The translations under genes and the position numbers were made by a program. From Actinomadura pelletieri DSM 43383 (lineage in GTDB: Bacteria; Actinomycetota; Actinomycetes; Streptosporangiales; Streptosporangiaceae): 64,000 nucleotides of DNA. Below the pieces are notes generated by a model that was not told the DNA's origin, did not search any database, and was given only the letters and a program-made list of their open reading frames with translations. The stretch's first letter is position 1. The number at the start of each line of letters is the position of its first letter. The DNA lies in the NCBI RefSeq assembly GCF_003634705.1, contig NZ_RBWU01000001.1, positions 930,001-994,000 of the forward strand, in the 5' to 3' direction. Shown here in pieces: positions 48,434 to 57,985 of this stretch.

Positions 48434-49945
48434 TCAGCGGAACTCGGCCAGCCGGGGACGGACCCCGGCGAGGATCAGCAGCGCGATGGCGGCCGCTCCG
48501 GCGGCCGGGACCGCCGTCCAGCCGCGCAGCCCGCCGTTCGCGTCATCGATCGCTTCGTCGAAGGCGTCCTGGTGGACGGCCGTCAGCGTGCCGAGCGCCC
48601 GGTCGTAGGCGCCGAAGTCGTCGATCGGCTTCGACGTGCGGTACCGCGCGTCGATGGCGCTCGACCGGACCCCCACCGCCACGTACCGCCGCATCAGGTC
48701 GTCGTTGCGCTGGACGGCCCGGTACGCGTCGAGCGTCCTGGCGAGCGCGTCCGCCGCGCGGCCCTTCTCCATCCTGCGGGCCTCGTCCCCGAGCAGTCCG
48801 AGGAACGGGACCTCCTTGTGCCCCGGCTCGTAGGCGCCGACCTTCCGTTCGAGGTCGATGTAGTAGTTCTTCAGGTTCACCGGCTTGTCGCCCATGTCCG
48901 GGTAGACCAGCGACAGGGACTTGTCGAGGTAGGTCTGCTCGTAGGTGTCGGCGCGGCCCGGGTCAAGGAGGTAACGGCTCCCGTCGCCGAACGCGCTGTG
49001 GCTGATCGCGCGGGCCCGGGACAGTCGCAGGACCGAGTCGAAGCCGTCCTCCTTCGCCGTTCTGATGTGGCCCACGTGGGCCGTCAGGAGGCCCGTGGCG
49101 ACGGCGGTGAGCGTGAGCGTCCCGAGCGTCGCGAGGACCAGCGCCGGGTTGAGGAGGCGGCGGAACGTCCGCGCCAGGTAGAGCTGCGTCGCGATCAGGA
49201 ACAGCAGGGCGATCGCGCCGGTCACGGCGACCCAGGTGCGTCCCGCGAGGACGGCGGAGCGTTGCGTCTCGTACGACTGCCGGACCCGCGCCCCCGTGTC
49301 GAGTGTGATGTTGTACGCCTTCGGCAGGATCTGGAGCCTCATCAGGTCGGTGGCCTCGCGGTAGGCCTCGATGACGTCCGGCGGCAGTCGGCCCGGTTCG
49401 TGGGCGGCCTGCTCGTTCAGCTTCATGGCCTGCCCGACGAGCCGCTCGTACTTCCCGAGCCCGTCCAGCACATCCTGGACGGTCCGGCGGAGCGCCGGGT
49501 CGCGTCCGGCGAGCTGCGCGGCCATCACCGCCGCCGCGTCCGCCTCCGCGCGGCGCCGCTCGTACACGCGCAGCGACTCGTCGTACCCGATGCCGAGGCG
49601 GTGCTCGCGGCCGATGAGCAGGATGTTCGCCACCTGCGCGTCCATGTCGCTGAGCGCGAAGTAGAGCGTGCCGGTCGCGACGACCTGCGGCCCCGCGTCC
49701 CGCCCGATCGTCTGGACGGAGTCACGCGCGTTCCCGACCGTCACGGTCAGGACGCCCAGCAACGCGGCGATGGCGGCCAGGCACAGCGCGACGTGCGTGC
49801 CGATGCGGCCGGGGATCGTCCGGAGCCAGCGCCCCCGGACGAACGTCGCCGGACGGCTCCTGCGCGGCGACGCCGTGTCCGCGGGCGGCCGTGCCGCGGC
49901 CGGGGCCGGGTCGGCCGTCGGACCGTGCGACGGAGTGCGCGTCAT
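48434..49945 (-). CDS. glnX: GlnX-like transmembrane sensor linking GlnH to PknG
   Basis: A 503-residue membrane protein with a disordered Pro/Arg N-terminus and about four hydrophobic segments: near residues 48-70, 238-262, 268-290, and at the C-terminus. Two extracytoplasmic helical bundles resembling four-helix chemoreceptor sensor domains lie between them. There is no kinase, HAMP or methyl-accepting output domain. Size, layout and gene order match GlnX (Rv0412c), which couples GlnH to PknG. It precedes glnH by 11 nt. The assignment relies on context more than on sequence motifs. Confidence 0.7.
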   Translation of the reverse strand: MTRTPSHGPTADPAPAAARPPADTASPRRSRPATFVRGRWLRTIPGRIGTHVALCLAAIAALLGVLTVTVGNARDSVQTIGRDAGPQVVATGTLYFALSDMDAQVANILLIGREHRLGIGYDESLRVYERRRAEADAAAVMAAQLAGRDPALRRTVQDVLDGLGKYERLVGQAMKLNEQAAHEPGRLPPDVIEAYREATDLMRLQILPKAYNITLDTGARVRQSYETQRSAVLAGRTWVAVTGAIALLFLIATQLYLARTFRRLLNPALVLATLGTLTLTAVATGLLTAHVGHIRTAKEDGFDSVLRLSRARAISHSAFGDGSRYLLDPGRADTYEQTYLDKSLSLVYPDMGDKPVNLKNYYIDLERKVGAYEPGHKEVPFLGLLGDEARRMEKGRAADALARTLDAYRAVQRNDDLMRRYVAVGVRSSAIDARYRTSKPIDDFGAYDRALGTLTAVHQDAFDEAIDDANGGLRGWTAVPAAGAAAIALLILAGVRPRLAEFR

Positions 49946-50034
49946 CGGTGGCCTTCCAGCGGGGACGGCGGGTCGACGGCGAACCTATCGGCGGTGGACC
50001 CGGCCGTGCGCCCGTCCCGGTGGACCGGCATGGC

Positions 50035-51336
50035 TCAGTCCCCTCCGGGCTCGCCGGCTTGGCGCGTCCGGACGGTCCGGACGGAACGGGTGTCGAGCGA
50101 CATCTCGTCCGCCTTGGACACCTCGCGCTTCAACCGGACCGTGCCGCGCGCCGGGTCGACGACGTCCACGACCCGGTCCAGCAGGTCGGAGATCTGGTCG
50201 TTGCCGACCGCACGCGCCAGCACCAGCGCCCGCCCGAGCCGGGCCGTCGCCATGTCCTCGTCGCCGTTCCGGCGTGCCTCAAGGCCCTCCTGGACGGCGT
50301 CGGCCAGCTCCGACTGCCCGGTGTGGTGCGCGACCCGTCCGTTGACCGTCGTCGATCTGTCGACGTCGTCCGTCCATTCGGCGAGGACGTTGCCCGACGC
50401 GCGGACCTCGCCGTCCGCGAGCAACTCCACCCGCGCCGCGCGCATCAGCCGTCCCACCGCCGCGGGCTCGTCGATCTCGACGCACAGGTGGTACTCGCGT
50501 TCCTCGTTCCCCCACGCGCCCAGCGGGTAGTCGCCCGTCTGCGTTCCCGACTCGACCCGCCTGCCGGTGAGGTCCGCGACGGTCGGGATCATCTGCTTGA
50601 CGAACCGGGGCCGTGCCTGCCGGGGCGTCCACACGCGCAGGGTCACGTCCGCGACCTGCTTGTTCATCGCGTCCCTGGTCATCGCCAGGAAGTCGGCCTC
50701 CAGATCGGCGGGGTCGGGGACGTCGAGGAACCCGCCCAGCAACGCCGACGTGATCGTGCGGAGTTCGGCGACCTCCCAGTCGGTGCCGACGCCGCGCGCG
50801 TCGCACAGGAAACGGCCGGCGCAGGCCCGCAGCGCCGCGTCCAGCTCGTCCGCGGACTCGTGCTGGTTCTTGCCGTCCGTCAGCAGAATGGCGTGCCGGA
50901 CGACGTCGTCGTAGCCGGTGAACAGCCGCTCGGCGAGCCGCAGCCACGACCCGATCGCCGTGCCGCCCGCCGCGTCCAGCCGCCCGATCGCGGTCACCGC
51001 GCGGCGCCGGGAGGTCTCGTCCGCCCCGATGAGCCGCTCCCCCTGCGGGTAGATCATCCGGGGCCGGTTCGCGCCCGCGACCACGGCGAAGTGCACACCG
51101 TCGCGCAGCGCGTTCACCGCCGCCCGCGCCGCCCGCTTCGCCGCGGCCATCTTGCCGCCGTACGACATCGACCCCGAGGTGTCGATCAGGATGACCTGCG
51201 CGGCCGGTGCGCGCCGTTCACCCCCTGTACCGGGGGAGCGCGCCGCGACGGTCACGATCGCGTGCATCTCCCGTCCACCGGTCGGAAGGTAGGGGTTCTG
51301 GTCCACGCGGATCGTGAACTCGGGGACGTCGTTCAT
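50035..51336 (-). CDS. vWA-domain protein in the pknG operon
   Basis: A 433-residue cytoplasmic protein. The von Willebrand A domain has the metal site DTSGSMS (residues 52-58, a complete MIDAS DxSxS), with GGTAIGSWL and ILLTDGKNQ as later metal-site loops. A beta-rich C-terminal domain follows. vWA proteins assemble complexes through a metal-bound ligand. GGGAG precedes the ATG at 51336; an upstream ATG at 51354 is 2 nt from the pknG stop. This gene is absent from the mycobacterial glnH-glnX-pknG locus as I know it, so its part in signalling is unexplored. Confidence 0.8.
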   Translation of the reverse strand: MNDVPEFTIRVDQNPYLPTGGREMHAIVTVAARSPGTGGERRAPAAQVILIDTSGSMSYGGKMAAAKRAARAAVNALRDGVHFAVVAGANRPRMIYPQGERLIGADETSRRRAVTAIGRLDAAGGTAIGSWLRLAERLFTGYDDVVRHAILLTDGKNQHESADELDAALRACAGRFLCDARGVGTDWEVAELRTITSALLGGFLDVPDPADLEADFLAMTRDAMNKQVADVTLRVWTPRQARPRFVKQMIPTVADLTGRRVESGTQTGDYPLGAWGNEEREYHLCVEIDEPAAVGRLMRAARVELLADGEVRASGNVLAEWTDDVDRSTTVNGRVAHHTGQSELADAVQEGLEARRNGDEDMATARLGRALVLARAVGNDQISDLLDRVVDVVDPARGTVRLKREVSKADEMSLDTRSVRTVRTRQAGEPGGD

Positions 51337-51356
51337 CTGCCCGGCTCCCTGCATGG

Positions 51357-53966
51357 TCAGAACAGCGTCCTCGGACGCACGGCGTTGGCCCGTCTCACCA
51401 TCGTGTGCCGGTGCGCCGAACCGTCGGCGAGCTTGGCGAGGACGCGATAGGTCTCCTCCAGCTTCGCGCGCAGGGACGGCTCGTCAAGGCGGGTGCCGAG
51501 GACCCGCTGCCGTATCCCGGCGGGCAGCGTCCGCCCGGCGCGGACCCACGACAGCGCCGCCGCCAACACCTCGGCGGTGAACGCGGCCCTCCGTTCGGTG
51601 TCGAGTCGCAGGGACGACAGCCGCCTGCCCGCCTCCACCAGCGCGGGCGCGTCCAGCTCGCCGGGGCGACGGCCGCGCACGGCGACGGCGACGGCCGCGA
51701 GCTGCGCGGCGAGATAGTGGCTGGACACCCGCGGCACCGAGTCGAGGACGCGCAGGGCGGAGCGCCGGTCGTCGACCGCGAGCCGGGTGCGGGCCAGGCC
51801 GAACGCGGCGCTCACATGCGTCGGGTCGGTGCGCCACACGAGCTGGTAGTAACGGTCGGCCTCCGGCAGGGCGCCCGTCAGCTCGTGGCAGAAGGCGAGG
51901 GCCAACTTGGGCGCCTGCTCGCCCGGCGCGAGGTCGTACAGGTCGTTGAAGACGGCCGCGGCGTCCCCGCCGCGCCCGTCCGCGAGGGCTCGGACGCCGC
52001 GATACCAGTCGACGCGCCAGTCGTCGGGGTCCTCGACGGCGAGTTCCTCCAGAAGCCGGTGCGCGGCGCCGAGATCGTCCAGCTCGATCCTGGCGCGGAC
52101 CAGCGCCAGCCTGACCTCCCGGGACGCGACCGGCGCCGCGCTGAGCGCCGCCGCCAGGTCCCCCGGGTCGCGGGCGGTGAGCCCGGCGAGGAACGCGGCC
52201 GCCGGGTCCGCGCCGGACACCAGCGGCACCGGCAGCGCCGCCGCGGCCGCCGCGGGTTCCAACGGCACCAGGATCGGCGCGGTCGCGGCATCGGCGCCGT
52301 CCGGCTCGACGATCTCGGCGCCGGCCGTGTTCTGTTCGGGGCCGAACAGCGGCGACGGCGCGGGCCGCGGACGTCCGTCCTCGGTCGACAGCACCTCCCG
52401 CAGGACGCCGGTGAGCTGCTCGGCCATCTCGGCGGCGCTCTGGAACCGGCGGGCCGGATCCGGGTGCGTGGCGCGGCGCAGCAGCCGGTGGTACGACTCG
52501 TGCCGCTGGAACAGCGGCACCTCCTCCTTGGGCGGAAGGCTGCGCAGATGCCGCCGGGTGTACCCGCGGAAGGGAAAGCTCAGGACCGCGAGCGTCCGGC
52601 CCACGGTGTACAGGTCGGACGTGACCGACGGCCCCCGGGAGCCGATCTCCGGGGCCTGGTAGCCGGGCGTGCCGAAGATCGGACTGTCGACGTCGAACGC
52701 CCGCCGCACCCCACCGAGGTCGATCAGCTTGAGCTGCTCCTCCGACTGGATCGCGTTGTCGGGCTTGAAGTCGCAGTACAGCAGCCCGACACCATGCAGG
52801 TACCCGAGCGCGCTGAGCACCTCAAGGCCATACGCGATCACCTGACCAAGGGGCAGGGACGTGTCGTCACCATGCTCGGCACGGTGACTCAGCAGGATGT
52901 CCTTGAGCGACCGCCCGCCGACGTACTCCATCACGATGTACCCGGAGTCGCCGTGCCGGACGAAGTTATAGATCTTGACGATGTTCGGATGCTCGACCTC
53001 GGCGAGGAACGCCCGCTCGGCCGTCGCCGCCACCAGCGAGTCGGCGTCTCCCGTGTCGAGCAGCCCCTTGAGGACGACCCACCGCTCGCTGACGTTGTGG
53101 TCGCGGGCCAGGTACACCCACCCCATGCCGCCGTGCGCCAGACAACCGAGCACCTCGTACTGGCCGCCCAGCATCTCCCCCGGCCGGAGCTTCGGCGTGA
53201 ACGAGAACGGATGCCCGCAGTTACGGCAGAACCCCTCGGTGCGTCCGGGCCGCCCGCCCCGGCTACGCCCGACCCGCTCGTCGCACCGGCTACAGAACCG
53301 CCGGCTCTCCGGCACCTCCGGCTTCTCCATGATCGCCGAAGCGGGATCACGACTCGGCACGGGCGGCACCTCGACCAGCCCGGCCCCGAGCATTCCGCGC
53401 CTCGCCGACCCGCTGTTACCCGACCCGCGCGACCCGCCACGCGACGCCGTCCGCCCCGTCCCGACACTCCGCGCCGCACTGCCGTCCCGTCCCCCCGCCC
53501 ACGAACCCGGCGTGGAGGACGCCGATGGCTCGGACGGCGCAGTCGGAATCGACGCCGCCGGGCCGGACGGGCTTGCCATCGTCCCCGAAGGCGGCGTGAA
53601 CGACCCCGCCTGCCGAGCCGCCGATGAAGCCGCACCGGGCTCTATCACCGAAGGGGACGCACTCGATGGCACACCCTCGGAACCGTCCCCACCCAGCAAC
53701 GACCGCACAGCCCCGGCACGCCCAGCCTGCGGCAACACCTGGTCCTGCCCACCCTGCCCGCCTTGCTCAGCCTGCCCCGCCTGCGCACCCTGCCCGACTG
53801 GTTCGGCCTGCGCGCCCTGTGTGGCCTGTGCGGCTTGCGTGAGCTGCGCACCATCTGCGCCCTGCGTGTCCGCGCCCTGCGCGCCCTGACCGGCCAGGCC
53901 GCAGATGTTGCAGAAGCCGTCCGGTTCGATCTCGCCCGTGCAGCCCGGTTGGGCGCATCGGTTCAT
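51357..53966 (-). CDS. pknG: Serine/threonine protein kinase PknG
   Basis: An 869-residue soluble kinase. The N-terminus has CxxC clusters (CAQPGC, CNIC) and later CSRC and CRNC, the rubredoxin-type zinc/iron site of PknG. Between them is a disordered Gly/Ser/Ala/Gln stretch of about 200 residues. The kinase domain has ATP lysine in WVVLKGLLD, a catalytic loop YCDFKPDNAI and LIDLGG in place of DFG, as in PknG. The C-terminus is TPR-like. In mycobacteria it phosphorylates GarA to redirect glutamate metabolism. The ATG overlaps the preceding stop (ATGA). Confidence 0.92.
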   Translation of the reverse strand: MNRCAQPGCTGEIEPDGFCNICGLAGQGAQGADTQGADGAQLTQAAQATQGAQAEPVGQGAQAGQAEQGGQGGQDQVLPQAGRAGAVRSLLGGDGSEGVPSSASPSVIEPGAASSAARQAGSFTPPSGTMASPSGPAASIPTAPSEPSASSTPGSWAGGRDGSAARSVGTGRTASRGGSRGSGNSGSARRGMLGAGLVEVPPVPSRDPASAIMEKPEVPESRRFCSRCDERVGRSRGGRPGRTEGFCRNCGHPFSFTPKLRPGEMLGGQYEVLGCLAHGGMGWVYLARDHNVSERWVVLKGLLDTGDADSLVAATAERAFLAEVEHPNIVKIYNFVRHGDSGYIVMEYVGGRSLKDILLSHRAEHGDDTSLPLGQVIAYGLEVLSALGYLHGVGLLYCDFKPDNAIQSEEQLKLIDLGGVRRAFDVDSPIFGTPGYQAPEIGSRGPSVTSDLYTVGRTLAVLSFPFRGYTRRHLRSLPPKEEVPLFQRHESYHRLLRRATHPDPARRFQSAAEMAEQLTGVLREVLSTEDGRPRPAPSPLFGPEQNTAGAEIVEPDGADAATAPILVPLEPAAAAAALPVPLVSGADPAAAFLAGLTARDPGDLAAALSAAPVASREVRLALVRARIELDDLGAAHRLLEELAVEDPDDWRVDWYRGVRALADGRGGDAAAVFNDLYDLAPGEQAPKLALAFCHELTGALPEADRYYQLVWRTDPTHVSAAFGLARTRLAVDDRRSALRVLDSVPRVSSHYLAAQLAAVAVAVRGRRPGELDAPALVEAGRRLSSLRLDTERRAAFTAEVLAAALSWVRAGRTLPAGIRQRVLGTRLDEPSLRAKLEETYRVLAKLADGSAHRHTMVRRANAVRPRTLF

Positions 53967-55177
53967 CGCCGGGTCCTCGTCTCGTTCTCGCACACTCTCA
54001 GAGCCCGCTGGAACTCCGCGAGCATCGTGGTGGCCTGCCGCAGGTCGCAGGGCGCCGTCCACAGGACGTCATGGGCCTGGTCGTACAGCTTGGCGAGCCG
54101 TTCGTCCTCGACCACGCCCAGCCGCGCGGCCTTGGCCCGGTACGCCTCCAGGCGTCCCCGCAACTCGCCTCGCCGGTCGAGCAGACCGGCACTGAGACGC
54201 AGGTCACCGCGGACCCGTTCCAGGGCCTCGTCGGCGGCGCGCTCCAGTTCGGCGAAACGGCCCGCCATCTCGACCCAGCGGCCCGCCTCGCGGAGTCGTT
54301 CCAGGGCGGCGAGGCGGTCGCGGAGCGCGGTGCCGAGGCCCCGGGACGGTGCGGGCAGGTTCGGTGTGTGGATCTTGGTCAGGACCGTCGCATGGGCTTC
54401 GCGGGCACGCCGCTCGGTGCGCTCGATCTCCTCGATGGACGCCATGACGCGGGCGACGAGTTCGTCGTACTCGTCCCGCATCCGGGCGACGCCCGCCAGT
54501 TCGTCGCCCAGCGAGGTCAGGGCGGCGCGGACGCGGTTGAGCCGGGTCGTGTCGGGACGGCCGTCCCGGACGAGCGACAGCGGGTCGGTGCGGATGACCC
54601 GGCCGAGCGAGGTCAGTTCGCGGCCGACGCGGTCCAGTTCGGGGTGGCGTGTGCCGTCCAGGGAGTGCGCCAGTCGAGCCGTCTCCCGCCAGCACCCCTC
54701 GACCTCCTCCAGGGGGAGCAACAGCGCCGTCCAGGCCGCGTCGGCGGCGGCGATCTCTCCCGCGACGAACTCGTAGGTGTCCGACATCATCGCGACGGCC
54801 TCGTCCAGCGTCACCCGTCGTTCGCTCGGGCCGAGAAGCGTGCGGTTCTGGAGGGGGATCTCCCCGTCGGGAAGCTCGACCGACCGGCCCGCGAGCAGGC
54901 CGGAGAGTTCGATGAGCGTGGCGGCGTCCGGGCGGGACGTCCGTTCCCGCAGCTCCGTCGCGGTGTCCAGGACGTTCTGGTAGGCGTCGAACAGGGCCCA
55001 CAGCGTCGTCATCCTGGACTTCGCGTCCTCCCAGCGGCGCCATGTCTCCCCGGTGAGCCTGGCGCCCTCCAGCAGGCGGCTGCCCTCGTGCCCGTCGAGG
55101 TCGAGAAGTGACGCCGAGATGCGGTCGCGGTCTTCGCGGAGCCTGCGCAGGGCATGGTCGATGCCCTCCCGGCTCAT
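53963..55177 (-). CDS. Coiled-coil protein, first gene of the pknG operon
   Basis: A 404-residue alpha-helical protein rich in Arg, Glu, Leu and Ala heptads (LRRLREDRDRISASLLDLDG ... MRDEYDELVARVMASIEEIERTERRAREA). There are no membrane segments and no known catalytic motif. Its stop overlaps the pknG start (ATGA), implying tight coupling. It is likely a scaffold or adaptor for the kinase or vWA protein; that is inference. About 350 nt upstream (to 55526) contain no gene; TATAAG near 55314 on the minus strand is a possible -10 element. Confidence 0.65.
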   Translation of the reverse strand: MSREGIDHALRRLREDRDRISASLLDLDGHEGSRLLEGARLTGETWRRWEDAKSRMTTLWALFDAYQNVLDTATELRERTSRPDAATLIELSGLLAGRSVELPDGEIPLQNRTLLGPSERRVTLDEAVAMMSDTYEFVAGEIAAADAAWTALLLPLEEVEGCWRETARLAHSLDGTRHPELDRVGRELTSLGRVIRTDPLSLVRDGRPDTTRLNRVRAALTSLGDELAGVARMRDEYDELVARVMASIEEIERTERRAREAHATVLTKIHTPNLPAPSRGLGTALRDRLAALERLREAGRWVEMAGRFAELERAADEALERVRGDLRLSAGLLDRRGELRGRLEAYRAKAARLGVVEDERLAKLYDQAHDVLWTAPCDLRQATTMLAEFQRALRVCENETRTRR

Positions 55178-55526
55178 GGGCGCGGCGGCCCCTGCCCCGC
55201 TTTGATCCAACGTCAGCCCCGCGATCGCTGTCCGACCATCCCCCCGAGCATGTCCTGAAACGGGCGGTCTGGGAGCACGGACCGGCCCAGTATCGGACGT
55301 ACGCTCCCTTATAAGTGTGATCCGTGACACTGAACGAAGACAAGCGTCCCGAGAAACCGAGTTGATCTCACCTTCGGGGGAACGCGCCCCGCGCCACCGC
55401 GGGCCCGCGCCCGTACCCTGTGCCTGGGGAACCTCGTCGTCCCAGGTGACGTTACGAGTGTTAGCAGCGATACGAGAGGAGTGGTGAGTCCGCGGTGTCG
55501 GACCCCAGTCATAGACCCGGTGCCAC

Positions 55527-56906
55527 ATGGTGAGCGCGGTACTGGGTGTTCTGGCGGTGTTCGTTCTGACCGCCGCCACCGGTTATTTCGTCGCTCAGGA
55601 GTTCGCCTACGTCGCCGCCGACCGCGCGACGCTCCAGCAGGCCGCCGACCGCGGTGACGCGTCCGCCCGGCGTGCCGTCAAGGTCATCGGCAGACTGTCG
55701 TTCATGTTGTCGGGCGCGCAGCTCGGCATCACGATGACGACCCTGGTCGTCGGATTCATCGCCAAACCCGCTCTCGCGGAGCTGATCCGGCCACTGCTCG
55801 AGGTCGTGGGCGTGCCGACCGGCGCGACCGGGGCGATCGCCCTCGCCACCGGGTTCGTCCTGGCGACGCTCGTCCAGATGGTGCTCGGGGAGCTGTTCCC
55901 GAAGAACCTCGCGCTCGCCCGCGCCGAGTCGCTGGCGCGTGCGCTGTCCGCGTCCACCCTCCTGTACCTGACGGTGGCGGGGCCGCTGATCCGGCTGTTC
56001 GACCGCGCGGCGGAACGGCTGCTCCGCGCGGTGGGGGTCGAGCCCGTCGAGGAGCTGCACGGCGGCGCGACCCTCGAAGAACTCGGCGACATCATCGGCA
56101 AGTCGCACAGCTCCGGGCATCTGCCCGCCGACCTGTCCGGCCTGCTGGAGCGGGCCGTGTCGTTCGGCGACCTCACGGCCGACGAGGTCATGGTGCCCCG
56201 GCCCCAGGTCAGGACCCTGCCCGCCACCGCACCCGTCGCCGACCTCGTCGCGTTGATCAGGGAGACCGGGCACAGCGCGTATCCCGTCTACGGGGAGGAC
56301 ACCGACGACGTCATCGGGGTCGCGGGCGTCCGCGAGGTCGCCGACGACGCGCTCGACCAGACCACCCCGATCGGCCGGGTCGCGCGGCCCGCGCTGCTCG
56401 TCCCCGGCAGCCAGCCGCTGTACGGGGTCATCGAGCGCATGCGCGACTCCGGTGAGGAGTTCGCCTGCGTCGTGGACGAGTACGGCGGCCTCGCCGGGAT
56501 CCTCACCTTCGAGGACGTCGCCGAGGAACTCGTCGGGGAGATCGCCGACGAGACCGACCAAGAGGACACGCCGACGTCCGGGCCCGACGGGTCCTGGCTC
56601 GTCGACGCGGGCCTGCGCATCGACGAGGTCGGCCGTCTCACCGGCCTCGACCTGCCGGAAGGCGACGCCTACGACACCCTCGGCGGGCTCGTCATGGCGG
56701 GGCTGCGCCGACTGCCGCGCCCGGGTGACCGCCTCACCGTCGACCTGGACGCCGGGCCCGTCGACCTGGAGGTCGTCAGCGTGGCCCGCCGGGTCGCCGA
56801 GAAAATCATGATCAGGGCGGCGTCGGCCGGGGAGCGGGCGCCCCGCCAGGTGCCCGCCCAGGCCGCCTCCGGTGACGGGACGGGGGAGACGTCATGGACC
56901 CGCTGA
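55527..56906 (+). CDS. CNNM/CorC-family (DUF21-CBS) membrane protein
   Basis: A 459-residue protein of the hemolysin C/CNNM family. A DUF21 transmembrane domain (residues 1-150; AQEFAYVAADRATLQQAA, MLSGAQLGITMTTLVVGF) is followed by two CBS domains (DEVMVPRPQVRTLP, FACVVDEYGGLAGILTFEDV) and a C-terminal CorC_HlyC domain (WLVDAGLRIDEVGRLTG). Family members export magnesium or sodium. It overlaps the next paralogue by 13 nt, so the two probably form a hetero-oligomer or tandem system. Start ATG at 55527 lacks a strong ribosome site. Confidence 0.9.
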   Translation: MVSAVLGVLAVFVLTAATGYFVAQEFAYVAADRATLQQAADRGDASARRAVKVIGRLSFMLSGAQLGITMTTLVVGFIAKPALAELIRPLLEVVGVPTGATGAIALATGFVLATLVQMVLGELFPKNLALARAESLARALSASTLLYLTVAGPLIRLFDRAAERLLRAVGVEPVEELHGGATLEELGDIIGKSHSSGHLPADLSGLLERAVSFGDLTADEVMVPRPQVRTLPATAPVADLVALIRETGHSAYPVYGEDTDDVIGVAGVREVADDALDQTTPIGRVARPALLVPGSQPLYGVIERMRDSGEEFACVVDEYGGLAGILTFEDVAEELVGEIADETDQEDTPTSGPDGSWLVDAGLRIDEVGRLTGLDLPEGDAYDTLGGLVMAGLRRLPRPGDRLTVDLDAGPVDLEVVSVARRVAEKIMIRAASAGERAPRQVPAQAASGDGTGETSWTR

Positions 56907-57910
56907 CCACGCTGCTGATCACCGTCCTGCTGCTGGTCGGCAACGGGTTCTTCGTGGCGGCCGAGTTCGCGCTGGTCGCCGCCAACCGGCCGCAGCTCGA
57001 ACGGGCCGCCGCGAAGGGGAGCCGTCCCGCCGTGGCCGCCGTCGCCGGCGTCCGCGAACTGTCGCTGATGCTCGCGGGCGCGCAGTTCGGCATCACGATG
57101 TGCTCACTGGGCCTCGCGATCGTGACCGAACCGGCGTTCGAGCACTTCCTCGAACCGCCGCTGCACGCGCTCGGCGTCCCGGAGGCCGGGGCGAAGGCCG
57201 TCGCGTTCGGCTGCGCCCTCGCCGTCGTCACGTTCCTGCACATGGTCATCGGGGAGATGGCGCCGAAGTCGTGGGCGATCGCGCATCCGGAACGTTCGGC
57301 GCTGATCCTCGCCCTGCCGTTCCGCGCGTTCGCGAAGGTGTCCCGGCCGATCCTGTCGGCGCTGAACGAGACGACCAACGCGCTGCTGCGGCTCTTCCGC
57401 GTCACCCCGAAGGACGAACTGGACGACCACACCGACCCGGCGCGGCTCAGCCACCTGGTCGGCGAGTCGCGGCGCCTCGGCCTCATCGGCCGCCGCGACC
57501 ATGAACTGCTCCGCCGCGCGATCTCCGCCCGGGAGGCCACGGTCGGCGACCTCGTCGTGCCCGCCACGTCCGTCACCACGATCGGCGCGGACGCGACCGC
57601 CGCGCAGATCAGACGGACCGCGACCGCCAGCGGCCACAACCGGCTGCTGGTCCGCGACGGCGACGGCGCGATGACGGGGATCGTCCACGTCCGGGCGGCC
57701 ATCACCGAACCGGACGGGGACCGCCGCGCCGGTGAACTGGCCCACCCGGCGCCCGTCCTCACGGCGGAGACGACCGTTTTGGACGCCGTCAGCCGAATGC
57801 GTCGCGCCCGCGCCCAGCTGGCCGTGGTGAACGGCGCGGGCGACGAGTTCACGGGCATCGTCACCCTGGACGATCTTCTGGCGGAGCTACTGGCCACAAA
57901 CCCGCATTGA
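56894..57910 (+). CDS. Second CNNM/CBS membrane protein, shorter
   Basis: A 338-residue paralogue. DUF21 domain (FFVAAEFALVAANRPQLERA, LMLAGAQFGITMCSLGLA) is followed by a CBS pair (TVGDLVVPATSVTTI, DEFTGIVTLDDLLAEL). It lacks the C-terminal CorC_HlyC domain present in the upstream partner. Overlap of 13 nt with the first gene points to translation coupling. Pairs of this kind, one with and one without the CorC domain, are common in actinobacteria. Ion specificity is unknown. A CDF gene follows. Confidence 0.9.
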   Translation: MDPLTTLLITVLLLVGNGFFVAAEFALVAANRPQLERAAAKGSRPAVAAVAGVRELSLMLAGAQFGITMCSLGLAIVTEPAFEHFLEPPLHALGVPEAGAKAVAFGCALAVVTFLHMVIGEMAPKSWAIAHPERSALILALPFRAFAKVSRPILSALNETTNALLRLFRVTPKDELDDHTDPARLSHLVGESRRLGLIGRRDHELLRRAISAREATVGDLVVPATSVTTIGADATAAQIRRTATASGHNRLLVRDGDGAMTGIVHVRAAITEPDGDRRAGELAHPAPVLTAETTVLDAVSRMRRARAQLAVVNGAGDEFTGIVTLDDLLAELLATNPH

Positions 57911-57985
57911 CAAAGCCCGCTTATTTGCGGCAATGGCGCAATTGTCGAGGTGCTGCAACGGACTTTTCGGGTCATTGTTATAAAT

